DNA of 64,000 bases, taken from positions 20,267,117 to 20,331,116 of the forward strand of contig CM043009.1 of NCBI GenBank assembly GCA_023678885.1, written 5' to 3'. Positions within the stretch are counted from its first letter, which is position 1. Each line of letters begins with the position of its first letter. The notes under the pieces are model-generated. The model ran no database searches. It worked only from the letters and a program-made list of their open reading frames with translations, and was not told the origin of the DNA. The translations under genes and the position numbers were made by a program. Below are positions 55,304-64,000 of the stretch, piece by piece. This DNA is from Pogostemon cablin (taxonomy: Eukaryota; Streptophyta; Magnoliopsida; Lamiales; Lamiaceae).

Positions 55304-56470
55304 ATGTTCAATCTGACTATGAAACTCAAATATTACGGCGTGAGATTTTGTCCATCTTCATCGGCGCCCAAATCCTTTCTGCTACAACTCAATCGGTTAA
55401 CATCTTCTTCATCTGCAAATGCCCTAAATTCCAACTCCGAAAATTCAAGTAACAAAGATTCATCTGTTGAGGTTCATGCAAAAAGTGGATATGCTTTTTC
55501 GAATAAATGGTCTTCCAGGTGTTTGAATAAATGCCCCAGTGAGAAACCTGACTCTGTTATCGCATTTTTGAAGGAACATCATTTTAGTGATTCCAGAATC
55601 TCTGTTATTGTTAGGAAATGGCCAATGGTCTTTCAATACGTCACTGAAACTAGTTTTCTGCCAAAGTTTGAATTCTTCAATCATTTGGGTTTTTCAAATT
55701 CAGACATAGTTAAGATTGTGACTCTGGCTCCAAATTTGCTGGGCAGTAGCTTGGAGGACCAAATAATGCCTTGTGTTGATTTCCTCAAGAGTTTCCTATC
55801 CCTTGATTCAGTTTTGAGGTATTCGATTTTGCGGTGTCCTAGCATTTTGGAGGTTAATTTGCAGGATATTTTATTGCCTAATGTTGGGTTTCTGAGAGAA
55901 TTGGGTGTTCCTGAATCTCATATTGCTGAAATTCTGAAAATTAGTCCTTTTACATTATGTGCTGATCCTAAAAGTTTCAGAGCAGTTGTGAAGGAAGTAG
56001 AAAATTTTGATCTTGATCCTTGCAATAAGAATTTCATCACAGGAATCATTGTGATGAGTGAAGTAAACATTTCCCTTTGGAAAGAAAAGACCATCCTTTA
56101 TGAAAGTTGGGGTTGGTCAGAGAAACAGTTGAGGGATGCTATTAGGAATAATCCTCGGATCATGGCAGCATCTAAAGATAAAATCACTAAAATCCACGAT
56201 CATCTCATCAACAAAATGGGCTTTCATCTTTCCCTCCTCGTTGCAATGCCGGATATATTCTTATTCAGCTTTCAGGAAACCATTGCACCTAGATGTGCAT
56301 GTTATCAAGCTTTGAAGTCAAAAGGACTCATCAAGAAGAACTGCAGCATCATCCACCTGCTGACATGTCCGAATAGGCTGTTCTTTCATATATATATAAA
56401 ACACAATGCGAGAAAAGATCCCGAGATCTTTAGTCTGTATAATGAACTATTTCCTAAATCAAAAGCATGA
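55304..56470 (+). CDS. mTERF-domain protein, organelle-targeted
   Basis: Single-exon gene of 388 codons from MFNLTMKLKYYGVRF. The frame is open to an earlier ATG at 55,247 (407 codons), but that start overlaps peroxidase-flank sequence and gives a poorer targeting peptide, so 55,304 (or 55,319) is preferred. The N-terminus is Ser/Leu-rich with few acids, as in mitochondrial targeting peptides. Several mTERF repeats with the PxxL/I pattern are visible: KWPMVFQYVTETSFLPKF, LAPNLLGSSLEDQIMP, CPSILEVNLQDILLPNVGFL, ISPFTLCADPKSF, NNPRIMAASKDKI. The C-terminal FFHIYIKHNARKDPEIFSLY is shared by plant mTERFs. The family binds organelle nucleic acid and affects transcription termination, splicing or ribosome assembly; the specific role of this member is unknown. 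It is intact and typical in length. Confidence 0.93.
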   Translation: MFNLTMKLKYYGVRFCPSSSAPKSFLLQLNRLTSSSSANALNSNSENSSNKDSSVEVHAKSGYAFSNKWSSRCLNKCPSEKPDSVIAFLKEHHFSDSRISVIVRKWPMVFQYVTETSFLPKFEFFNHLGFSNSDIVKIVTLAPNLLGSSLEDQIMPCVDFLKSFLSLDSVLRYSILRCPSILEVNLQDILLPNVGFLRELGVPESHIAEILKISPFTLCADPKSFRAVVKEVENFDLDPCNKNFITGIIVMSEVNISLWKEKTILYESWGWSEKQLRDAIRNNPRIMAASKDKITKIHDHLINKMGFHLSLLVAMPDIFLFSFQETIAPRCACYQALKSKGLIKKNCSIIHLLTCPNRLFFHIYIKHNARKDPEIFSLYNELFPKSKA

Positions 56471-56931
56471 ATCTTGAATATGATGATGGTTGAGAGTCTT
56501 TAGCTTTCGGAAATCTATCACTAGTTTCTGTCCTGATATATTTAGGATTAGGACCTTTTTGCAACCTAGGATTTGATGTCTACAAAATTGTGTTTTGATG
56601 CTGAGTTTTGCGTGATATGTATATATTTGAGGTTAATTTCATGTTCTAATTATGATTATCAAGCATTGGTCTTGCTATACGAAAAACCTACCTTCATTGT
56701 TTACCCGTTAAATAGGTTTCCACTTGATTAAATTTTCTTGTATGCAGAGAGATATCTTTCCGAAAGATGTGTGTGCAGATTGCAGAGCTAAAAGGAATAG
56801 CAGTACGAATGAGTAAGTCAGTTTCAGGGCCTCTTCATGAATGAAGTTTTTCAATGATATATTGGCTATTATTAATCTTCATTCATGTTGTTGTTACAGA
56901 GAAGATATGTGTAAGTTCAGTCAAAGAACTA
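56471..56931. other. mTERF 3' flank, possible extra exon
   Basis: Non-coding by inspection. A TTGTATGCAG acceptor at 56,738-56,747 followed by AGAGATATCTTTCCG and a possible GAG|TAAGTC end could be a 3'-UTR exon, as plant mTERF genes sometimes have, but this is weak. Confidence 0.3.
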
Positions 56932-57195
56932 CTCCATCCGTCCCGGAGATATTAACATATTTTTTTTTGTCACGGAGATTAAGGAGTATAATAATTTAAT
57001 GTAAAGTGAAGTGAGAGAAATAATATTTAATGTGTAGTGGGTAGTTGCATTAGTAGTGAGTGTGATGTGTGTGTGGGCCCATGTAAATAAATAAATTGTT
57101 TTTGTGTGGGTCCCATATTCTTTAAAAGAAATATGTCAATTTATGTGGGGCAACCCAAGAAGGAAAGTGTATCAATATATTTGGGACGGAGGGAG
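56932..57195. mobile_element. Stowaway MITE, 264 bases
   Basis: Starts CTCCATCCGTCCCGGAGATA and ends TTGGGACGGAGGGAG; TA on each side. The interior has the usual GTGTGGGCCC and TGTGGGGCAACCC blocks. No coding capacity. Confidence 0.9.
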
Positions 57196-57402
57196 TAAAT
57201 TTTTATTTAGTTGTATAAGATTTAAGTGAAAAAAAAACCATAGGTTCCTGGATGATGGCTGAAATGGTGTCAATACTTGTGTAAATATTTACGTGTTACA
57301 GAAAGGAGTTTTGTCATTAATTCTTCTAAAGATAACAAAGATGTAGTGTCGGGGTGAATGACAATTATAAAACGAGTTAGTTTCCTGTGAACCGAGATTA
57401 TG

Positions 57403-57489
57403 GTGTAAACCCTGTGGTCCCCCTTTAATTTAAACTCTAGCCATACATAGGGTACAATAAGATTGGAAGGGGGATCACAGGGTTTACAC
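57403..57489. repeat. Perfectly paired 87-base hairpin
   Basis: GTGTAAACCCTGTGGTCCCC at the left is matched, inverted, by GGGGATCACAGGGTTTACAC at the right, about 24 paired bases with one mismatch around a loop of about 38 bases. No target duplication noted. It could be a small MITE or a hairpin RNA source. Confidence 0.7.
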
Positions 57490-57518
57490 AAGTGTTTGCC
57501 TTATAAAACATTCATTCT

Positions 57519-57658
57519 CAAAGCACTACCGTTAAATATGTCTATGCAAATTGGCATTAATTCTTGAATTCTATTTAAACATGGTGTCCAAAGCACTACC
57601 GCTAAATATGTCTATGCAAATTGGCATTAATTCTTGAATACTATTTAAACATGGTGTC
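57519..57658. repeat. 70-base tandem duplication
   Basis: Two adjacent copies of a 70-base unit starting CAAAGCACTACCG and ending AACATGGTGTC, with two mismatches (T/C and T/A). A recent local duplication in intergenic or intronic sequence. Confidence 0.95.
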
Positions 57659-57984
57659 ACTTATGTTGTGTTGGTACACATTGTAACTGAAGCTATTGCT
57701 TCTTTATGATGTAAGTTTTAGAAGATCATGTCAACTGCAATTTCTTCTTTGTACAATTTTTTAATGAAATAGTCTACTGTTTCTGTATGTTGGCTTGATG
57801 ATTGGCTATTGCAACAAATTCTTGCATGCCTTCGCAAGCTATTGTAGTTTTAATTGTACAATTTTAGTTTTTGTTTTTTTTTCCCGCATGCCTGTTCCTT
57901 AAAATCATACTTCTGAACAATTATCTATAATAGTGCATGCTTTCATTTTCCAATTCCTAACTTTTTCTTTGTTATTGCTGGCAG

Positions 57985-59774
57985 ATCATCGTCGCAAATG
58001 TCAGAAATTCTCATGCTCTTGAACAGAAACCTTTGACATTCCTCGCCAGGTTTGGAAATGCACTTAAGATTTCTACATATCTTTCCATCTGTCATCTTTT
58101 GCTGCTTTGGTTTGCTTACTATGAGATACATTTGAGTCAGGTTATGCTCTGTCAAGCTTCATTTCTGCTAGATGATCCTTTATTAGAAAAGTTATATTTT
58201 TTTAAGATGAGCTTAATTTTTCTTCTCTGTTTAATCTAATCTGCTTTGACAAACTAGATTTGTACTAGATGTAAATCTTTAGTTCTAGGTAAAATAATTT
58301 GGATTGCATTATGCATATGGCTGAACTACTTTAGAATATGATATGGCAAACCCCTTATAAGGGACTACATTATCAAGAATTACTTATTCCCAAAACGAAA
58401 GAGGATAACTCCGAGAGAAATCTCCACGCGGCTTGCATTATGCATTTGGAAATGTCAAATGATTATGTGTGTGAGTTAAGCCATCTCATAAGGAAGTGCA
58501 ATGTCTTTTATTTTCATGGGTCTGTTAATTGTATTTGTTTTTCATGTCTCTTTGGAATTATTGTAGATTGAATAGGGGATGCGCGCTACCTTAATTATTT
58601 AATCTTGCAGGCTTAAATTTTTGTTTAGGTTTGTTCATAAGAAAAAGTAGGTATGTCTAAATATAGCAGAATGTGTTTCTGCCTGTGCTTTTCTTTATAT
58701 TAGATTTTTTTAAAAATAAAAAAACAAATATTGATTTGTTTGTGCATACGAATTAGAAGGGCCCAATACATGTTTGAATTTGATTATTTCATTTTCATTG
58801 AGTTATTATTATTTTAGTTGTTTATTAAGTTTTGGTTAATGGTGTTTTGCTGTTTGATTTTGAAAATGAATTTTAGTAATCAGTAGTTATTTAAGTTGTT
58901 GTCCTATCAAAAACTAAAACGGTAATCTACTACAAATTGGAAATATCTCCCTCGATGATGATGTTGAGGTCGCTAAAGATAAAGCCAAGGTCCATGGCCA
59001 AGGATTTATCTGGAATTGTGAAAGAATTCTAGGCACTTGCATTTCTTTTTGCACTCTTATACTTAGTTAATTTAAGAAAGGATCATAATCTAATAAAGAG
59101 GTTATTACAATTTTCTCTTTCAATAAAATAAGAGCTTTTTTGTTCTTATATGTTTTTTCTCTGACTTGTGTAGTAATGTAGTTCAATTTTCCCCTACTTC
59201 ATCATGGATAAAGTGAATATGTTCTAATTGTACTTTTAAAGTAATATATATTTTTTTTTAATTTAACCATTTGTTGTCTTCATTGAACTTTTGCAGTGAT
59301 AAACTATTCAAAGAGACACAAAATTTGAATTTTGAAGTTGTTGTCAAGGTTGATACATCTTCTGATATTTATGTAGATTGCATTAATTTATATTTATATA
59401 TTTCAAATTGTGCATAGTTTCACTTAATTTCTGTAACCTAGCAGCTCTTTTGTTCATTACCCCTGAAGCTCTGTTTCTTTAATTGCTAATTAGAGCCATT
59501 TTTTAGGTTCTTCATCAAAAGGCGACGTCCATGAAGCAATACTACACTGATATTTTAACTACTGTAAGTAGTTGAAACATTTACCTGTGAGCTTGCATTT
59601 TATCTCTCAAGTTCATTTTCATAATAACAAATGGTCAAACTTTGCTCTAAAATTGACGTCGATGAATTTGATTTGCAGGAGATGACGCATTTGCTAGATC
59701 TGAAGAAAGTAGGTACAACTGATGCCTTTCATACAGAGGTGGTTGCACTAACATGGAGAAAGGATCCAATATAG
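57985..59774 (+). CDS. Unidentified gene, terminal exons
   Basis: Three exons at the right end have clean splice sites and join in phase: 59,297-59,348 (DKLFKETQNLNFEVVVK), 59,507-59,563 (VLHQKATSMKQYYTDILTT) and 59,679-59,774 (EMTHLLDLKKVGTTDAFHTE, VVALTWRKDPI, stop). A fourth possible exon, 57,985-58,049 (IIVANVRNSHALEQKPLTFL in one frame), lies 1.2 kb upstream between CAG and a GT donor and is less certain. I do not recognise the protein. The coding bias and phase-consistent exons argue for a real or recently lost gene. Upstream exons are not found, so it may be a 3' fragment. The region 58,050-59,296 would be intron and shows no other feature. Confidence 0.45.
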
Positions 59775-59889
59775 TAATTAGATGTGAAGTTAGATAGATA
59801 CGGCCATTGTATTCGTCTTTTCTTCAACTTTATTGAACAACTCTTGCCTAATCTTAGATTTCCACCCATTTAAGGTATGACGTCTGGGA

Positions 59890-60003
59890 TATTTTGTAGA
59901 GCAGTGCCTATGACAAGGCCTTTTGAGGTGCTACTGAGGATAATGATGAAGGATTCAACTAGTATGTCTCGTTGGAGCATGTGGTCTAATAAATCTTAGA
60001 ACA
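59890..60003 (+). repeat. Second copy of the segment at 53,055-53,163
   Basis: About 100 bases nearly identical to the tail of the cystatin-like locus, but with a deletion in the AAAGCTGAGCTTTTTGAG part. It follows the stop of the unidentified gene by about 120 bases. No cystatin-like exons accompany it here. Confidence 0.75.
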
Positions 60004-60704
60004 CGATGCTCAGTATTTAGTGTTTTAATCAAATAACTGCCATTTCAATTTCAAATGAATTTGGATTAGGGACGATTTACTTGGTATTATTCCTCCTTTG
60101 CGTGTATGAACTCCCCCATTCTTCACTATTTAGTGCTACTTGGGATGCTCATTGCTTTTTATCTTTATTTTTTGGCAATGTTATTGATGCTAAACCAACT
60201 GTCTAAGGGGGATTATTTAGATAAAAAATTGACCCCATCTATGATAGATTCTTCAGATCAATTTTCTGGAAAAAGAGAGAATTCTTCTTTAGCTAGCTAC
60301 AATAGATCAAAAGAATGAAACATGACTACATGAACGGGCTGAATAGTCCCATTCCTGATTTAGAGAGCACAGACACAGATTTCTCCACCATGAACTTGGG
60401 GTATATACAAACTAAAAGCGGTGATTTTTCGAACTAAGATGTAGTTCTACTAACAATAATTAAGGTAAACAAATGCCAAACTTCCCCAGAAGATCGGCGT
60501 GGATTTTTGATTCATAGAGCTAAGGTAAAAATTGCTTCTTGTTTTTTGTAATAATTTTTTTTGGAAATACATTAGCATGGATGAATAGAACACATGTCAT
60601 ATGATTGTCTAGCTCGATGAGAATTGTGTGCTCATTGAACTATGTTTGGTCATTTTGCTACCTAGTTTCTTTTTAGCTTTAACAACACTAAATTGCCTGT
60701 GGCA
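60004..60704. other. No gene recognised; AT-rich sequence
   Basis: Expected upstream exons of the eIF2-alpha relic (S1 domain) are not readable in this stretch. AT-rich, intron-like. Open frames here are short and show no family resemblance. Confidence 0.35.
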
Positions 60705-61330
60705 GGATTTATCCATGTCGGCTGGCCTCTATATAGGAAATATGGACATGCCTTTGAGGTGAGATAATATGAATTTTTACGTGTATTCATTTGTCTAATA
60801 TGTTGCAGGCATTCAACGTAATGGTATATGATCCTGATTCAATGCTTGATTCCCTTACTCGCGAAGTTTCGGAAACCGGTCCTAATGGAGAATTTGTTTA
60901 TTTTTATTGCTTAATATTGTATATCATTATATTGACATTACCGTTTGGTGACAAAGTTGGTTCTTGCAATCTCAGAGGAAGTACAAGATGCTTTATTTAA
61001 AAATATGAAGAGAAGAACGGCACCACAACCTTGAAAGATTTGAGCAGATAGGTGAAGTGTTTTCAGTTTGATGGTGTTCTGCACATAAAGGTCTGATTTT
61101 TTTTACTTAATTATTTTTCCAGACTTCCATATCCTACCTCAAGTGATATTTCTTAAATGTATAATTGATGTATTTGTGAAGGAAGCTATGCGTAAAGCTG
61201 AATATGCTGGAAAATAAGGATTGCCCTGTTAAAATAAAACTCGCTGCTCCACTGGCGTATGTCCTCAACACTCGGACTCTTGATAAGAAAACTACTATAT
61301 GCTTTTTTATTCAACATCTTGAGGTTGTTA
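60705..61330 (+). pseudogene. eIF2-alpha pseudogene with retained introns
   Basis: Three fragments match the middle and C-terminal part of the plant translation initiation factor 2 alpha subunit. Exon 60,705-60,758 reads FIHVGWPLYRKYGHAFE; exon from 60,809 reads AFNVMVYDPDSMLDSLTREV then GPNGE; after an unspliced gap and frameshift, EEVQDALFKNMKRRTAPQP, TGA, KI..., CFQFDGVLHIK (to 61,089); then EAMRKAEYAGK, stop, and after a shift CPVKIKLAAPLAYVLNTRTL with DKK (61,182-61,300). GT-AG introns are preserved between exons. The S1-domain part carrying the regulatory Ser and the acidic C-terminus are absent. At least three stops and two frameshifts. A DNA-level (non-processed) copy. Confidence 0.88.
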
Positions 61331-62032
61331 TCTACCTTGTTGTTTATACTTGTATCATCTTTTCAGCTTTATTTTCATGAGATGCTGGGAGATATTTGTT
61401 AATCATGCAATTTAGAAACTGGGAAGTATGCTTGCTGTTGATGCTGATGTATATTAGCAGTTTGTGGTTGTGTTGTAGAGAGAATATTCTGTCATAGGTT
61501 CAATAATCCTATAGATCGAGCCAATACATTTTATCATCTTTTCAGTCGTATTTTCAATGATCATGCGAGGAGAAAATGTCTAATATGTACGCATGCAATT
61601 GAGGACTGGTATTGTATGCATGAATGCTGCTGTTGTGCAATAGGTTTAATAATCATATAGATTGAGTCAATGATGTCTGTAGCTTTGAAATATTTTCTAA
61701 AAAAAACAGAGATTTCTATTGAAAGAAATATATACATCGCTTTGCCCTGTGTAATAACAACACAAAGTGTTGCTCACTAGTGATCCTCATGCCACTCTGT
61801 TTGTAAAACAGTAAGATTAGAGTCAAATACTTTCTAGTCTTTTTTAATATGCCTTATGGATCCTAAATGTATATTAGCTTGCTGTGTCAATACTACCTTC
61901 AAGAGAAAAGCCCTTCAAGAAGGCTGCCAGAGTTTATCATCCATAGACAGCATTTATTGGATGCAAAAGCTGCGTTAACTTTGTCACTATTCTATATTCA
62001 TGAGCATTTTCTTTACTACTGAATCCAATTAT
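61331..62032. other. Intergenic, AT-rich, no gene seen
   Basis: Two stretches (61,370-61,510 and 61,540-61,680) share words such as CATCTTTTCAG-TTTATTTTCA, ATGCAATT-AG-ACTGG-AGTATGC and AGGTTCAATAATC-TATAGAT-GAG, suggesting an old tandem duplication of about 170 bases. Nothing else is recognised. Confidence 0.5.
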
Positions 62033-63546
62033 GTTAGAGACAAGGGAATAGCACACGAAAAACACAAGAAAACCCAACGAAATAAGCAGTCAATTACAAT
62101 TTTTCATCATACCCACCCTAATTATTGTCACCCAATATTTATAGGACTACTTCTAAATAAGAAGCCCATTAAAACAGCCCACTGTACTAAATAAAAACAT
62201 AATAAGAAATAAAACAATAAATAAAGAAAAAGGAAATTAAATTAAATTAATGATCATGATCCTCCTGCCTTCCAGCAGCATCATTGTCTCTGTTCAACTT
62301 TTGTTCCCTTGAGCGACGGTGATATGTAACAATTCCCTCCCCCTCAAAAGATGCCTTGTCCTCAAGGCGAAATTCTGGAAACTGGGAGCGAAAATAAACC
62401 TCTTCCACCCAAGTAGCTTCATCATCTGACAAACCCGACCATGCAACCAACAGCTGGTTCACTCGATCATCTCCACGCCACACTTGACGGAGATGCCGAA
62501 TACGAGATGGAACAACCTCTGGAGTATCATCACATATTTCAGGAGGAAGGGATGTAGCAACCTGCTGTTTCCCACCACCGATTTCAATTGAGAGACATGA
62601 AAAACCGGATGCAACCGAGATCCCTCCTGGAGAACCAAACGATAGGCAGCTGTACCTATACGCTCTGAGACCTCAAATGGACCAAAAAAACGAGGAGCTA
62701 GCTTGATGTTCAACCGTTTAAACAAGGATGCTTGTTTATACGGCCACTGGAGAACAGCTAATATCTTTGTAGGATCCATCTTAACTCCATCCGCTGATAC
62801 GACATGGCCAAGATAATCTATGGATGACTTTGCCCAAGCACACTTCTTAGAGTTAACCACAAAAGAAGCAGATGCCAAAATAGATAATGCTATCCTCAGA
62901 TGGTTTAGATGAGATGACCAATCTGGACTATAAATTAAAATATCATAAAAAAAACCAATATGAACTTTCTCAAATGTGGACGAAAAAGATCATTCATAAT
63001 CGCTTGGAAGGTGGATGGAGCCTTTTTCAACCCAAATGGCATAACTAACCACTCATAATGACCAGAATGGGTGCGGAATCCCGTTTTGGATATATCTTCA
63101 GGTGCCACTCTAATCTGATGGTACCCTGAGCGGCTGTCTAACCTCGAAAATCACTTAGATCCATGTAATTCGTCAAGCAATTCCTGAATTACAGGAATGA
63201 GATACTTATCATGCACGGTGAGTTTGTTTAGCTCTCGGTAGTCAACACAAAAATGCCAGCTCCGATCTTTTTTATGAACCAGTAATGCAGGACTTGAGTA
63301 TGGTCCCGAACTAGGTTGGATCAGTCCAACAGTAAGCATCTCTTCTACCAAACGCTCAATTTCTATTTTCTGTGGTGCGCTATAGCAGTAGGGACGAATA
63401 GAAACAGGGGTTGCATTTGGAACAAGGAAAATGCGGTGATCACATTCACGCCTAGGTGGTAGCCCAGGGAGCGATTCAAATACTTGAGCAAATTCGGGAA
63501 GTAGTGCTAGAACATCTGATGGAAGAGTGTCGGGAGAAGGCAACTC
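62033..63546 (-). mobile_element. Chromovirus-type Gypsy relic with internal deletion
   Basis: Minus-strand pieces of one pol. 63,151-63,570: pre-RT and RT N-terminus (HRIFLVPNATPVSIRPYCYS, RSWHFCVDYRELNKLTV). 62,880-63,150: RT middle with frameshifts. 62,459-62,878: RT thumb (YLGHVVSADGVKMDPTKI) directly fused to the post-integrase segment (RLNIKLAPRFFGPFEVSERI, HPVFHVSQLK). 62,247-62,460: chromodomain-like (LLVAWSGLSDDEATW), typical of Tekay/CRM chromoviruses. RNase H and integrase core are missing. The right side is cut by a Copia LTR at 63,547. The left LTR is uncertain (TGTTAGAGACAAGG at about 62,033 may be its end; TATTTATAG at 62,137 is a TATA-like element on the minus strand). Confidence 0.85.
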
Positions 63547-64000
63547 TGTTGGGATAAGGCAGATCCCCATTCATTCCTAAGGGACAAACAAAGAAGAACA
63601 TAAAAAGCACAACACAAGAATTTACGTGGAAAACTCCAAAACCGGAGAAAAACCACGGACCCGAGAAAATACCACTATGTGAAAAATTTTTACAATCACA
63701 CAGAATTTCTCTCTCTCGACCCCAATCCTTACACCCTTATAAATCTTTGACTAATTCTCACCTCTCTTCCCATTCTCACAACCGAGAATCAAAGAAAGGA
63801 ATTTTAACTAGAATCAAATACAAAGATTAAAGTGTACTTGATTGGTGCACTTAATATTGAGACTAGGGGCCTCCTTATATAGCCTAAGGAGCCCCTCCCC
63901 CTTTCTCTCCCACCCGATGTGGGATAGAAAAACACCCCTTTTATTTTGACAAAAACCAACAATCTCCACCTTGTCAAAATAAAAGAAGATTCATTGTCTT
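63547..64000 (-). mobile_element. 3' LTR of a Copia element running out of the window
   Basis: LTR 63,547-63,961 (415 bases) with TGTTGG/CCAACA ends. Immediately to its right, on the minus strand, AAGGTGGAGAT is the polypurine tract, so the element body lies beyond position 64,000. U3/R features include GGGCCTCCTTATATAGCC, a TATA box in inverted sense, near 63,870. The LTR interrupts the chromovirus pol frame, so it is the younger element. The left flank AACTC (63,542-63,546) should be repeated beyond the far LTR. Confidence 0.85.

Overview
This is nuclear DNA from a flowering plant, almost certainly a eudicot. The evidence is many-exon genes with GT-AG introns, plant-only families (ALWAYS EARLY, plant mTERF, class III peroxidase, HIG1-like) and deeply nested Ty3/Gypsy and Ty1/Copia retrotransposons with MITEs. 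I cannot name the species. No prokaryotic features, rRNA genes, tRNA genes or CRISPR arrays were seen.

Layout. Positions 1-13,162 hold a decayed minus-strand Tat-lineage Gypsy element, recognised by its extra RNase H. Its coding frame is split at 4,955-10,291 by a complete, plus-strand, gag/pol-less Athila-related element with 1.7-kb LTRs and a GCTAT target duplication. Positions 13,163-21,522 are the 3' part of a minus-strand Athila element: 3' LTR, env-position ORF with a short spliced first exon, and pol cut just upstream of the reverse-transcriptase FMDD box. It carries two arrays built on the near-palindromic pair GGTTCGACC/GGTCGAACC. Positions 21,523 to about 24,600 are the 5' part of another Athila-related non-autonomous element with an orphan ORF.

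The main host gene is a complete ALWAYS EARLY (LIN-9/DIRP family) gene on the minus strand. Its CDS is 25,631-36,790, with 20 coding exons that join in phase to about 1,136 codons, plus a 5'-UTR intron reaching about 37,711. Two of its introns carry the same 0.6-kb hAT-type MITE in opposite orientations, each with a perfect 8-bp target duplication.

Positions 38-45 kb are a graveyard of fragments: a Copia RT piece, Stowaway MITEs, a broken HIG1-like first exon, a 5'-truncated-away Athila copy (LTR plus gag only), and three MITEs inserted into one another. Positions 45,063-48,481 are a gag-only Copia element with intact TCTCC duplication whose 5' LTR is a mosaic containing a second gag start. 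Positions 49-61 kb hold host genes and relics: an alpha/beta-hydrolase pseudogene, a cystatin-like three-exon gene, a class III peroxidase 3' fragment abutting an apparently intact mTERF gene, three well-formed terminal exons of an unidentified gene, and an intron-containing eIF2-alpha pseudogene. Positions 62-64 kb contain a chromovirus Gypsy relic with an internal pol deletion, itself split by a Copia LTR that runs out of the window.

Functionally, ALY (a cell-cycle/chromatin DREAM-complex type subunit) and the mTERF protein (organelle gene expression) are the convincing working genes. The rest is mainly a record of transposition, nesting and mutation, including a recurrent pattern of nonsense codons explainable by C-to-T or G-to-A transitions.
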